Counted from the first letter of the stretch, positions 1 through 7,961 are shown. The stretch is 64,000 bases of DNA from an uncultured Pelagibacteraceae bacterium (GCA_902594825.1 CACJNO010000001.1:20413-84412); one strand, 5' to 3'. The notes: generated from the sequence alone by a model not told the origin. Numbers and translations are program-made.

Positions 1-702
1 CATCCAAAAAAAAATTGGAGATCATTAATCGAAAAAATGTCAGATATATCTAAAAGTTCATATAGAAAAAATATTAATCAAAACTCTGATTTTATAAAAT
101 ATTTTGAAACTGTAACTCCGCATAAGGCGTTAGGAAAACTTTCAATTGGATCAAGACCTTCCAAAAGAAAAAATGTTGATAATATAAAAAGTTTAAGAGC
201 AATTCCTTGGGTTTTTGCATGGACACAGATTAGATTGATGTTACCAGCTTGGTTAGGTAGCGCTGAAGCATTAAGGTATTCTTACATTAAAAAATTCAGA
301 AAAACTTTATATGATATGGAGAGAAAATGGCCTTTCTTTAATTCTATGTTAGATATGTTAGATATGGTAATATCAAAGGCTGATCCAGAAATATCCAAAA
401 TTTATGAGGAATATCTTGCTGATGAAAGTTTAAAAAGGGTAGGGAAAAAATTAAGATTCCAATTTGAAGTTATTAAAGATTTAAATAAAAAGATTACACC
501 AAAGGAAATAATAAACTCAAGAAAACAATTTAGAAAAACAGTAATTGTCAGAAATATATATTCAGAAGTTTTAAATATTATACAACCTATAGTGATTAAA
601 AAATTAAAAAGTAATAAAAATGCTCAGCAAAAAAAATATTTAAATGATGCTTTATTAACTTCAATTGCAGGTATATCCGCTGCTATGAAAAATACTGGTT
701 AA
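1..702 (+). CDS. ppc: phosphoenolpyruvate carboxylase, C-terminal part (5' end outside window)
   Basis: The reading frame is open from base 1, so the apparent ATG at 37 is internal and this is the last ~233 residues of a protein of roughly 880-900. The enzyme adds bicarbonate to PEP to make oxaloacetate (anaplerosis). Recognised from the GSRPSKRK block, the RAIPWVFAWTQIRLMLPAWLG stretch and the C-terminal end AAMKNTG, all hallmarks of bacterial PEPC. Residues matching the E. coli aspartate-inhibition site appear kept: Lys in ISKAD, Arg in VRNIY and the Asn of the terminal NTG. The catalytic glycine loop and His lie upstream, outside the window. The stop codon directly abuts the ccdA start. 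Identity is very secure; function of the missing part cannot be judged. Confidence 0.95.
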   Translation, partial: HPKKNWRSLIEKMSDISKSSYRKNINQNSDFIKYFETVTPHKALGKLSIGSRPSKRKNVDNIKSLRAIPWVFAWTQIRLMLPAWLGSAEALRYSYIKKFRKTLYDMERKWPFFNSMLDMLDMVISKADPEISKIYEEYLADESLKRVGKKLRFQFEVIKDLNKKITPKEIINSRKQFRKTVIVRNIYSEVLNIIQPIVIKKLKSNKNAQQKKYLNDALLTSIAGISAAMKNTG

Positions 703-1410
703 ATGATAGAATTGTTAATAGCTTTTGGTGCAGGATTGATAAGTTTCTTATCTCCTTGTGTTTTACCACTAATACCCGGTTATATTTCTTATATTTCTGG
801 AAGTTCAATTAATGAATTGTTAGAAAAAAAAAATATAAATTTGATACCTATCATTTTATTCACTATTGGTTTTTCTTTAGTTTTTATAGTTTTTGGTGCA
901 GCATCAACTTTTGTTGGACAGATTTTATTACAAAATTCATATGAATTAAGGATAATAGCTGGTTTAATAATTGTTATTTTATCTCTACATATTATTGGAA
1001 TTCTAAATATTAGATATTTAAATTATGAAAAAAGAATTCAAACCAATATTAATAAGAATATTTTTAGTCCAATTCTAATTGGTATGGCGTTTGCATTTGG
1101 TTGGACCCCTTGTATTGGCCCAATTCTTGGATCAATTTTAGTTTTAGCTGCAACAGAGGAAAGCTTGGGAAGAGGTATTTTACTTTTATCTTTTTATTCT
1201 ATCGGCTTGGCAATACCATTTATTCTTTCAGGATATTTAATTCAAAAATTTTTGATATTTTCAAAAAATTTCAAGAAAAATATTAACAAAGTGTCAAAAA
1301 TAGGTGGAGCTATTTTATTAATTACTGGTCTTTTAATTATAACAAATCAACTACAAGCTTTAGGATATTATTTACTTGAACTATTACCTTTTTTACAAAA
1401 TTTTGGTTAA
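703..1410 (+). CDS. ccdA: CcdA-type cytochrome c biogenesis / thiol-disulfide transmembrane protein
   Basis: 235-residue polytopic membrane protein of the CcdA/DsbD transmembrane family, which passes reducing equivalents from cytoplasmic thioredoxin to periplasmic thiols, for example for cytochrome c maturation. The two redox cysteines sit in the expected settings: Cys19 in SPCVLPLIPGY and Cys137 in GWTPCIGP. About six hydrophobic segments are visible and the length is normal for CcdA, without the extra domains of DsbD. The ATG follows the ppc TAA with no gap, so translation is probably coupled. The family is secure; the client (cytochrome c or another thiol protein) is not shown by the neighbours. 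Confidence 0.9.
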   Translation: MIELLIAFGAGLISFLSPCVLPLIPGYISYISGSSINELLEKKNINLIPIILFTIGFSLVFIVFGAASTFVGQILLQNSYELRIIAGLIIVILSLHIIGILNIRYLNYEKRIQTNINKNIFSPILIGMAFAFGWTPCIGPILGSILVLAATEESLGRGILLLSFYSIGLAIPFILSGYLIQKFLIFSKNFKKNINKVSKIGGAILLITGLLIITNQLQALGYYLLELLPFLQNFG

Positions 1411-1417
1411 ATAACTT

Positions 1418-1999
1418 ATGAAAATTTATCAAATAGACTCAAGTGCAAGAAAAGAAGGTTCAACTTCACGACTTCTAGCGAAAAAATTACTAAATAAAAT
1501 TAAAAGACCTGACGATGAAATTATTTATAGAGATTTAAATGATGAAATGGTTTTTGTAACTGGACTAACAGAATCAGGGATGAATATTGATCAAAAAGAT
1601 CAAAATGAAAATCATAAGAAAATGTTTAAACTTTCCGATCAATTAGTTAAAGAACTTAAAGAAAGCGATATAATTATAATTTCAGCACCAATTTATAACT
1701 ATGGCCCACCAGCAACTTTAAAAGCTTGGTCAGATTTGGCTGCAAGAGTTGGTGAAACTTTTAGATTTAAATCTAATGGAAGAAGAGAAGGATTATTAAA
1801 AAATAAAAGAGCTTACTTAGTTATTACCTCCGGAGGAACAAAGCTAAACAGCAATGAGGATTTCTTAACGCCTTGGTTAAAATATATTTTAAATTTTTTT
1901 GGTATTGAAAAAATTGATATCATTTGTGCTGATCAAATGGCTTTAGATTATGAAAAGTCAATAAAAGATGCTGAAAAACAAATAGAAAATATTTCCTAA
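1418..1999 (+). CDS. FMN-dependent NADH:quinone oxidoreductase / azoreductase family
   Basis: 193-residue flavodoxin-fold protein resembling AzoR (about 200 residues). The N-terminal strand followed by SSARKEGSTSRLLA is the FMN phosphate loop. The stretch SAPIYNYGPPATLKAWSDLAARVGETF corresponds to the AzoR flavin-contact region, and TSGG near residue 142 is a further flavin-binding loop. Such enzymes do two-electron reduction of quinones or azo compounds and probably guard against electrophilic quinones. It starts 7 bases after ccdA and its end overlaps the convergent oxygenase gene by 4 bases. The physiological substrate cannot be told from sequence. Confidence 0.82.
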   Translation: MKIYQIDSSARKEGSTSRLLAKKLLNKIKRPDDEIIYRDLNDEMVFVTGLTESGMNIDQKDQNENHKKMFKLSDQLVKELKESDIIIISAPIYNYGPPATLKAWSDLAARVGETFRFKSNGRREGLLKNKRAYLVITSGGTKLNSNEDFLTPWLKYILNFFGIEKIDIICADQMALDYEKSIKDAEKQIENIS

Positions 2000-3096
2000 A
2001 GATTAAATTTTCTTTTGAGGTGTTTTAATTTACCCTCGGTACTATCATAATCAATATAGCATCCTTGTAAAAAACGATTACCTTCATTTACATCGTAGTT
2101 GGTTCTGCCGTGAAGCAATCTATAGTTATCCATCATTAATAAATCACCAGGCTGAAGTTTAAATTCAATTCTATAATTATCAGAATTATAAAGTTCAGAT
2201 ATTTTTTTTCGTGCTGAATAAAATAAATCTAATTTTTCTTTATCCATCAAAGGTACAAAATCTAATCTTGGGCTAAATCTTACTTGTTTAAATTCCCCAC
2301 TTTTACTTAATTGAATCATTTCTGCCCAATCTTCTAAAACTACACTTTGATCTATGAATTGAAACCTTACTTTAATTTTAGTTAGAATTTTATAATAATC
2401 TGGAAAATCTTTTTTTAATTGTTCTGTTACTGTAAAACCATCAACTAGAGTTGATAAACCGCCACTGACCTTATTTTCAATACAATGTAAAATTTGAATA
2501 CAAGGAACTGGATTTCGATATGGGTTATCTGTATGAGGGGCTAAAGGTAAAGATGTATAAGCTAAATCATTAGGATTTGGTTTGGATTTTACATTAAAAA
2601 ATTCACCAAAGTTTGTTCTTCTTATACTTCCAATAGAATTTGCAAAATGAACAATAAAATTATTTTTAGTAGGTACTTTTTTAAATATTACAAAACCATA
2701 TTGGTAAAAACTTATTAAAGCTTTATACATATCTGCTTCATCAAAAAAATTTTCATTAAATTCAAAATTATTTAAATTTTTTAATGATGAGTCCCATTTA
2801 ATTCTCTTAATATGTTTTACATCATTTATATTGGAATATTCTTTTAGAATATCTTGTATTGCCAATTTAGTATGAGTTCCATCATTAAAAGTTATCTCTA
2901 AATACTCATTTGATAGATTTAATGTGTCAATTTTTATATTTTTCTCAAGTTCTGTTGGATCAAACAATCTTTGTTGAGTCTCTTTATCTACAAAAGTTTC
3001 TCCATTTACTCTTTCTCTCAACCAAAATGGATGTATTTCTTTTTTTGTACCCTGATTTTCAAAAAATACCTTGTTATTTTCTAATTCAATTTTCAT
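1996..3096 (-). CDS. gamma-butyrobetaine hydroxylase-like Fe(II)/2-oxoglutarate dioxygenase
   Basis: 366 residues with the two-part layout of gamma-butyrobetaine or trimethyllysine dioxygenases: a small N-terminal DUF971-like domain (about 1-95) and a TauD/TfdA double-stranded beta-helix. The iron triad is readable as His188-x-Asp190 (APHTDNPY) and His329 (LLHGR), and Arg341 (EGNRF) fits the 2-oxoglutarate carboxylate ligand. In typical members the N-terminal domain binds zinc through cysteines after the WLRD motif. Here WLRERVNGETF has none, so the zinc site looks lost. A role in degrading quaternary amines such as butyrobetaine or carnitine is plausible but the exact substrate is unknown. 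The ATG start has no clear Shine-Dalgarno sequence. Confidence 0.8.
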   Translation of the reverse strand: MKIELENNKVFFENQGTKKEIHPFWLRERVNGETFVDKETQQRLFDPTELEKNIKIDTLNLSNEYLEITFNDGTHTKLAIQDILKEYSNINDVKHIKRIKWDSSLKNLNNFEFNENFFDEADMYKALISFYQYGFVIFKKVPTKNNFIVHFANSIGSIRRTNFGEFFNVKSKPNPNDLAYTSLPLAPHTDNPYRNPVPCIQILHCIENKVSGGLSTLVDGFTVTEQLKKDFPDYYKILTKIKVRFQFIDQSVVLEDWAEMIQLSKSGEFKQVRFSPRLDFVPLMDKEKLDLFYSARKKISELYNSDNYRIEFKLQPGDLLMMDNYRLLHGRTNYDVNEGNRFLQGCYIDYDSTEGKLKHLKRKFNL

Positions 3097-3167
3097 AAAT
3101 TATTTAAATCATTATTTAAAATTTAACTTTAATCAATAGGAATTAAATAGTATTAGTCCTTGTGCTA

Positions 3168-3968
3168 ATGTTAAATTCTAAAGATTATAAAGCTTATTCT
3201 AAATTCATTGAAGGTTTAGCTAAAAAATTAACTATATTCTACTTTTCTAAATTAAATAAATCATTCAAAGTATCTAATAAACTTAAAGGGAAAGGTTATG
3301 ATCCAGTGACAAGTGCTGATAAAGCATTTGAAAAGTTTATCAGAAAGGAAATCAATAAAAAATTTCCTAACCACCAAGTGATAGGTGAAGAATTTGGTTA
3401 TAAAAAATCAGGAAGTGATTATTCTTGGGTGATTGATCCAATTGATGGAACACGATCGTTTGTTATTGGCAACCCAACATGGAGTAATTTGATTTCCTTA
3501 AATTATAAAGGACACCCTGTTTTGGGTCTTGCTAATTTCCCAATACTTAAAAAATATTATTTTAATAGTTCCTCAAATTCAGCGTTTGTTTCAAAGAACG
3601 GAAAAAAAAAAAGAATAAAAGTAAATCGTAAAGCAACTTTTTCAAATATGAAATTATCAGCAGCCTTTCATGGAAGCTTATCTTTAAATCAACAAAAAAA
3701 AATCCCACAAATTTTAAAACGAATGCAATTTCCTTGTTCAGATGCCTTAAGTTATTCTCATTTTGCTGAGGGTAAACTTGATGTTGTTATACAGTGTGGA
3801 AATAAAATTTGGGATATTCATGCTTTGATCCCAATAATTAGAGCTGCAGGTGGTATAGTTACAACTTGGAAAAATATTGATGCCAAAAAAGCAGGAAATA
3901 TAGTTTGCTCAGCTAACAAAAGTCTTCATAATAAAATGCTTAAAATTTTAAAACCTGTTTCTAAGTAG
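3168..3968 (+). CDS. inositol monophosphatase family, probable histidinol-phosphatase (HisN-like)
   Basis: About 266 residues of the Mg2+-dependent IMPase superfamily. Metal ligands lie in GEEFG (about 73-77), WVIDPIDGTRSF (about 87-98) and WDIHALIPIIRAAGG (about 216-230). The GTRSFVIGNPTW context matches HisN-type histidinol-phosphatases better than the CysQ-like paralogue at 47504. A GTG two codons upstream (3162) could also serve, but ATG at 3168 is preferred. The likely reaction is L-histidinol phosphate to L-histidinol, completing histidine synthesis; inositol-phosphate activity is an alternative. No other his genes are adjacent, and the distant HisD-like gene here is probably not biosynthetic. 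Confidence 0.82.
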   Translation: MLNSKDYKAYSKFIEGLAKKLTIFYFSKLNKSFKVSNKLKGKGYDPVTSADKAFEKFIRKEINKKFPNHQVIGEEFGYKKSGSDYSWVIDPIDGTRSFVIGNPTWSNLISLNYKGHPVLGLANFPILKKYYFNSSSNSAFVSKNGKKKRIKVNRKATFSNMKLSAAFHGSLSLNQQKKIPQILKRMQFPCSDALSYSHFAEGKLDVVIQCGNKIWDIHALIPIIRAAGGIVTTWKNIDAKKAGNIVCSANKSLHNKMLKILKPVSK

Positions 3969-4296
3969 TTTTACCAAGTGTGTTAAGTAAAATTACACCA
4001 ATAATAATCAATACTATTCCAATAAGTCCATACAAGTTTGGTATCTGATTATATTTAAAGATACCGAATAAAGTGACTGCAGTAATTGTTAATCCACCAT
4101 ATGTTGCATATGTAAAACCAACAGGAATAATACTCATCGCTTTTGACAAACAAAAAATGCAGGCTACTATCGAGATTGCGCAAAAAATAGTTGGCCCAAG
4201 GTTTGTAAATCCATTTGTTGATTTTAAAAAACCATTGGAAGTTATTCCAAGAATAATTGCTAAAAGAAGAAAAATATATCCAGAAAAATTTGTCAT
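3961..4296 (-). CDS. SMR-family small membrane transporter, second subunit, lacking the family glutamate
   Basis: About 111 residues with four hydrophobic segments and clear similarity to EmrE/QacE-type transporters (IPVGFTYATYGGL in the third segment, IGIVLIIIGVILLN in the fourth). It is the downstream member of a tandem pair, as in heterodimeric SMR pumps such as EbrAB or MdtIJ. The ATG at 4296 lies five bases after the upstream gene's stop; a TTG at 4317 would force an overlap and is less likely. The first segment reads LLLAIILGITSNGF, with no acidic residue where EmrE has the essential Glu14, so ordinary proton-coupled drug export is doubtful. The substrate is unknown. Confidence 0.75.
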   Translation of the reverse strand: MTNFSGYIFLLLAIILGITSNGFLKSTNGFTNLGPTIFCAISIVACIFCLSKAMSIIPVGFTYATYGGLTITAVTLFGIFKYNQIPNLYGLIGIVLIIIGVILLNTLGKTT

Positions 4297-4300
4297 AGAT

Positions 4301-4636
4301 CTAACTTGTTTTTCCAATTAGATTAACTATCAATACTCCTGAAATAATTAAAGCCAAGCCAATGATAGTGTAAAGATCTGGCATTTGATTAAATTTATAA
4401 ATTCCAACAATTGTTGTAGCAATTATGCATAAACCTGCAAATGAAGCATATGTAATACCAACAGGAATAGTTTTCATAACAATAGATAATGTGAACATAC
4501 ATCCAACTATTGTTATTGCTGTTAATAAGCTTGGCATTAACAATGTAAAACCATTTGCACTTTTAGCAAAACCATTTGCAGCAGTACCTAAAATGACTGC
4601 AAGTATAAGAACTACATAGGCAATAATATTACTCAC
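4301..4636 (-). CDS. SMR-family small membrane transporter, first subunit, lacking the family glutamate
   Basis: 111 residues starting at GTG, four membrane segments, homologous to EmrE and to its tandem partner downstream (shared NGF..K..NGFT, IPVG.TYA and a hydrophobic C-terminus). EmrE-like proteins work as antiparallel dimers in which Glu14 of each chain binds proton or drug. Here the equivalent stretch LILAVILGTAANGF has only neutral residues, and an Asn follows. Loss in both members suggests a diverged function, for instance transport of a polar osmolyte or a different coupling ion. Pairing as a heterodimer is inferred from tandem arrangement only. Confidence 0.75.
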   Translation of the reverse strand: MSNIIAYVVLILAVILGTAANGFAKSANGFTLLMPSLLTAITIVGCMFTLSIVMKTIPVGITYASFAGLCIIATTIVGIYKFNQMPDLYTIIGLALIISGVLIVNLIGKTS

Positions 4637-4654
4637 GATATATAAAGAGTATTC

Positions 4655-4876
4655 TTATTTAGTTATTTTATCTACAAATTTTTTAATAGGAGGTCCAACT
4701 AGTAGAGCAGCAATTATTGCTATTGGTAAACTTACAGTCCATGCTTTAAAGAATCTGTTAATATATTGGTTATCCATTCCTGTATTTATAAAAGTAATTA
4801 TAAGGGTCATTAATAAACTCATACCAAAGCCCATTACTAAAATAAATAAAAGATTAGAATATTTCTTAGGAAACAT
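4655..4876 (-). CDS. DUF2798-like two-TM membrane protein
   Basis: 73 residues with two hydrophobic helices (about 8-30 and 45-63) separated by a short polar loop containing NRFFKAWTVSLP, a pattern typical of DUF2798 proteins. The ATG at 4876 overlaps the TGA of the upstream NTF2-like gene (TGATG), so the two are translationally coupled; a GTG one codon earlier is less likely. No biochemical role is known for the family. It belongs to a same-strand run of small genes from 6891 down to 3961. Confidence 0.7.
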   Translation of the reverse strand: MFPKKYSNLLFILVMGFGMSLLMTLIITFINTGMDNQYINRFFKAWTVSLPIAIIAALLVGPPIKKFVDKITK

Positions 4877-5196
4877 CACTTAGACATTGGAGTAGCGCCT
4901 GTTTCTAAACTGATAATTTTTCCATCTTTATATTTATAGACTGCCATTACAGCTTCAACATTTCCGTCATTAAATGTTACGATTGAATGATGTATACCTA
5001 CTTCATCATTTTCGTAAACTACTCTTACTTTATCTTGATTAATATCACCGCTCATTGCCCATTTTATAACATCAGCTTTTCCTAGAGTATTTCCAGATTT
5101 GTGCATTGTAAATTTGAAATCATCATGCAAAAGCTCATTCATAGTTGCTTCGTCTTTCTTATCTATTGCATCAGTATATCTTTTTAATATCGACAT
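4876..5196 (-). CDS. NTF2-like / SnoaL-like small protein
   Basis: 106 residues with the start of an NTF2-like cone fold: an N-terminal helix ILKRYTDAIDKKDEATMNELLHDDF followed by alternating strands (FKFTMH, KVRVVYEN, HHSIVTFND, VEAVMAVYKYKDGKIISLETG). Members are ligand-binding or isomerase-like proteins. No catalytic pair can be assigned with confidence. A good ribosome site (GAGAGGAAAAC before ATG) supports the start. Its coupling to the DUF2798 gene and its place among small membrane and alpha-beta-barrel proteins hint at a shared, unassigned process. Confidence 0.7.
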   Translation of the reverse strand: MSILKRYTDAIDKKDEATMNELLHDDFKFTMHKSGNTLGKADVIKWAMSGDINQDKVRVVYENDEVGIHHSIVTFNDGNVEAVMAVYKYKDGKIISLETGATPMSK

Positions 5197-5211
5197 GTTT
5201 TCCTCTCTTGA

Positions 5212-5628
5212 TTAAACATAAATTTTATCAGCAAGACCGTAACATAAAACAGCACTTAAAATGGTCAAAATTAAAGGAGCATAAATTCCTTCATCTGATG
5301 TTTTATCAGTGTGTCCAAGTTTATTTATCTTTGTGTTATAAAATCCAACTATAAAGGCAGATAAGTTTTGTAAAAAAATAAGGTTAAAGAATCCCCACGT
5401 TGCTTCTAAACCATTAGGTCTTATAAAACCAACATAGATAGCCATAACTACAGATCCAAAAAATATTGATCCAAAAAATCTAACCATTCCAGCACCAGTA
5501 TCATCAATACCATACTGATCTAAAAAAGATTTAGTTTGGAAAACACATCTAAATCCATAATAAGCAAATCCTATAAAATGAATTATAAAAACTGTTAAAT
5601 AAAATATTCCATTAAATTTTTCTATCAT
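5212..5628 (-). CDS. unknown four-TM membrane protein
   Basis: 138 residues with four hydrophobic stretches (about 8-26, 47-66, 76-100, 118-136) and a short loop NTKINKLGHTDKTSDEG between the last two. A GGAG ribosome site precedes the ATG. No family was recognised. It lies 9 bases downstream of the 104-residue unknown protein and just upstream of the NTF2-like gene, so it is probably part of the same transcript. No function is proposed. Confidence 0.6.
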   Translation of the reverse strand: MIEKFNGIFYLTVFIIHFIGFAYYGFRCVFQTKSFLDQYGIDDTGAGMVRFFGSIFFGSVVMAIYVGFIRPNGLEATWGFFNLIFLQNLSAFIVGFYNTKINKLGHTDKTSDEGIYAPLILTILSAVLCYGLADKIYV

Positions 5629-5637
5629 TTAATCTCC

Positions 5638-5952
5638 TTAATCGGTAAATATCATTCTCATTTCATCTTGTATTGTACCTTCTTTAAAAACATCTTTCAT
5701 TTTTTTTTGAAGTTCAATAAATTTAGGATCAGCAGACATGTTTTGATCATTTTCAAATGCTTTGTCTGTAAATTGTTCACCAACTAAAGTTTCTCTTACT
5801 GTTCTAGGATTTCCACCAATTTGAAAAGAAAAGTAAACTTCATGATCAGGATAATGTTTTTTTCTTACTTCAGCCAAACCTTTAGAAATTTCCATTGCCT
5901 CACTAAGTTTATCATCATAAACACCGATAGTTCTCGTATAGATTGCCTTCAT
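5638..5952 (-). CDS. unknown small soluble protein, possible dimeric alpha-beta barrel
   Basis: 104 residues, no signal peptide or membrane segment. The order strand (KAIYTRTIGVY), helix (SEAMEISKGLAEVRKKHY), strand (EVYFSFQIGG), helix and charged C-terminus resembles half a ferredoxin-like/ABM fold, like the DUF1330 neighbour immediately upstream in transcription. A strong AAGGAG ribosome site sits before the ATG. It may bind a small ligand or act as an ABM-type enzyme, but this is only a fold guess. Confidence 0.6.
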   Translation of the reverse strand: MKAIYTRTIGVYDDKLSEAMEISKGLAEVRKKHYPDHEVYFSFQIGGNPRTVRETLVGEQFTDKAFENDQNMSADPKFIELQKKMKDVFKEGTIQDEMRMIFTD

Positions 5953-5966
5953 TTTTACTCCTTTTT

Positions 5967-6272
5967 TTAATAAGAGTCTGACTCTTCACATATAACAATT
6001 GTGCTTTTTGGGTCAGTAGCCTTTCTTCTTTGAACAACAATTTTCTGATGTTCATCTGAATTATACCAACCTAAAGCTTTTTCTTTATTTGGAAATTCAA
6101 TTACTACTGTAAGAGTAGTTTCTTCTCCTTCTTTGACTAATTTTTCTGGAGTTCTTACCAGAAATTTCCCATCAAAAGGTTTTAATGTATTTGCAACTTT
6201 GCTTGCATATTCTTTTGCAAACATATCTGGGTTTGTAACTGTTGGAACTGCTACTAAATATGCTTTTTTCAT
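5967..6272 (-). CDS. DUF1330 family protein (dimeric alpha-beta barrel)
   Basis: 101 residues beginning MKKAYLVAVPTVTNPDMFAKEYA, then GKFLVRTPEKLVKEG, TLTVVIEFPNKEKALGWYNSDEHQKI and RRKATDPKSTIVICE. This is the standard DUF1330 layout of four strands and two helices, including the conserved F..KE.A..WY.S..Y-type block, and the length is normal for the family. The family's function is uncharacterised. It sits within the run of small genes on this strand, 14 bases upstream of the next one. Confidence 0.82.
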   Translation of the reverse strand: MKKAYLVAVPTVTNPDMFAKEYASKVANTLKPFDGKFLVRTPEKLVKEGEETTLTVVIEFPNKEKALGWYNSDEHQKIVVQRRKATDPKSTIVICEESDSY

Positions 6273-6291
6273 AATTTCTTAATTTTATTAT

Positions 6292-6498
6292 TTAGCTTTT
6301 AAAAAGAGCAAGAGCTTCATTTAAAAGTTTTTCAGATTTAGCATGGTCACCAGCTTTGTGTGCATCCATACCTTGATCTCTAAGTTCTTGTGCTTTTTTT
6401 ATTTTGTCATCAATATTTTTAGCCATCATCGGACAAGAGCCTGCATATGCAGAACTAACAAACAAGACTAAACAAAGTGATAATATTATTTTTTTCAT
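6292..6498 (-). CDS. small secreted protein, 68 residues
   Basis: A clear Sec signal peptide (MKKIILSLCLVLFVSSAYAG, cleavage after AYA) is followed by about 48 mature residues: a CPMM motif and a mostly helical tail KAQELRDQGMDAHKAGDHAKSEKLLNEALALF that resembles a single TPR-like hairpin. AAGGAAATT before the ATG is a usable ribosome site. Small periplasmic helical proteins of this kind occur widely in proteobacteria without assigned function. The lone mature cysteine could bind metal or heme, or make a disulfide, but nothing shows which. Confidence 0.65.
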   Translation of the reverse strand: MKKIILSLCLVLFVSSAYAGSCPMMAKNIDDKIKKAQELRDQGMDAHKAGDHAKSEKLLNEALALFKS

Positions 6499-6516
6499 TT
6501 AATTTCCTTTCTTAAG

Positions 6517-6891
6517 TTAATATAAAGTTTGAACTACTTTTTTTACTCTTTCAGCTCCATTAGGAATTGAATTAGCTATAAATGAATGACAATCCTCAGT
6601 TTTAGCTTTGTCATATTTTGAACCATAGTATTTATCTACAGCTTTATTTACACCTTCATCCCATTCTTTTTCAGAAACACCTACTTCAAGAGCATATGTT
6701 TTCATAACTTTTACTGATGCCATAGATTTTTCTTTCATACTGTATTCAAATTGTTCACCGGACGGCAAAAAGTAGTTTGCCATATAAATTCCACTACATT
6801 CCCAAGCTTTTGACTTGTCACTGTTACTCATTCCCGCATGAGCAAGATTAAAAATTAAGAAAGAAAAAATTACTAAAATATATTTTTTCAT
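6517..6891 (-). CDS. secreted protein of unknown function, 124 residues
   Basis: Signal peptide MKKYILVIFSFLIFNLAHAG with a likely cleavage after AHA, then about 105 helical mature residues containing two cysteines (WECSG and EDCHSF) that could form a disulfide. GAGGTC just before the ATG is a good ribosome site. It heads the run of small minus-strand genes. No domain was recognised. The upstream gap 6892-6959 separates it from cysK and may carry its promoter. Confidence 0.62.
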   Translation of the reverse strand: MKKYILVIFSFLIFNLAHAGMSNSDKSKAWECSGIYMANYFLPSGEQFEYSMKEKSMASVKVMKTYALEVGVSEKEWDEGVNKAVDKYYGSKYDKAKTEDCHSFIANSIPNGAERVKKVVQTLY

Positions 6892-6959
6892 ATGACCTCA
6901 ATGTTAATTAATATTATTCTAAAAATGTAACTGTTTTGTTACATGGCTGGTATGCGATA

Positions 6960-7961
6960 TTATAACCAGCTAGGGAAAGGTAGGTTTTTTTCCTTTAAAA
7001 ATGTTTTATTAAACATCTTTGAGTTGTATTTATCTGATTTATCACAAAGAATTGTAACAATTGTTTTGCCTGGACCAAGTTCTTTTCCAAGTCTAATTGC
7101 ACCAGCAATATTTACACCACAACTAGTTCCTAGACTTAAACCTTCATTTTGAATTAAATCATAGAGTATTGGTAAAGACTCTTGATCACTAATTGAAAAA
7201 GCACCATCAATTTGTGCCTCTGCAAAATTTTTAGTTATTCTGCTTGAACCAATACCTTCAGTTATTGATCCACCCTCTGCTTTAAGTTCTCCATTCATGA
7301 TGTGATTATAGAGAGCTGAACCGGTAGGGTCTGAAAGATAAATTTTAACATCTTTATTCTTCTCTTTTAAATATTTACTTACACCACCAATAGTTCCTCC
7401 AGTTCCGGATGCACAAACAAATCCATCGACTTTACCGTCTGTTTGTTCCCATATTTCAGGACCTGTCGTTTCGTAATGTCCTTTAGCATTAGCAGTGTTA
7501 TCAAATTGATTAGCCCAAACAACACCATTGTTATTTATATTTTTTAACTCCTTTGCTAGTCTTCCTGCAACTTTTACATAGTTTCCATCATCTTTGTAAG
7601 GTTTAGGTGGCACTAATCTCAAATCAGCACCAATATTTCTTAATGTATCTTTCTTTTCTTGAGTTTGATTATCGTTCATTACAATTATAGTTTTATAACC
7701 AAGAGAATTTCCTAGAAGACACAATCCTATTCCTGTGTTACCGGCAGTTCCTTCTACTACAATTCCACCTTCAGATATTAATTTCTTCTCTTGTGCATCT
7801 TTAATCAAAGCTAATGCCGCTCTATCTTTCACTGATCCACCTGGGTTTAAATACTCAGCTTTACCATAGATATTACATCCAGTAATTTCAGATGCTGCTT
7901 TTAATTTTATTAAAGGTGTATTTCCAATTGAGTCTATGAAATTATTCTTTGTATTTTTCAT
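6960..7961 (-). CDS. cysK: cysteine synthase (O-acetylserine sulfhydrylase)
   Basis: 333-residue fold-type II PLP enzyme making L-cysteine from O-acetylserine and sulfide. The PLP lysine is Lys46 in NPGGSVKDRA, the phosphate-binding loop is GTAGNTGIGL (71-80), and GTGGTIGGVSKYLKE is the second glycine loop. It lies directly downstream of cysE, sharing one base (TAATG), so acetylserine synthesis and use are co-expressed. It is slightly longer than classical CysK and its C-terminus SFPSWL differs, so specificity for O-phosphoserine or another nucleophile cannot be excluded. In the wider pathway it would use sulfide; sulfite released from sulfonates would first have to be reduced. Confidence 0.9.
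   Translation of the reverse strand: MKNTKNNFIDSIGNTPLIKLKAASEITGCNIYGKAEYLNPGGSVKDRAALALIKDAQEKKLISEGGIVVEGTAGNTGIGLCLLGNSLGYKTIIVMNDNQTQEKKDTLRNIGADLRLVPPKPYKDDGNYVKVAGRLAKELKNINNNGVVWANQFDNTANAKGHYETTGPEIWEQTDGKVDGFVCASGTGGTIGGVSKYLKEKNKDVKIYLSDPTGSALYNHIMNGELKAEGGSITEGIGSSRITKNFAEAQIDGAFSISDQESLPILYDLIQNEGLSLGTSCGVNIAGAIRLGKELGPGKTIVTILCDKSDKYNSKMFNKTFLKEKNLPFPSWL

Noticed and set aside
337..372. Tandem TTAGATATG repeat in ppc
   Set aside because: Simply encodes the conserved LDMLDMV segment of PEPC; no sign of a repeat element.
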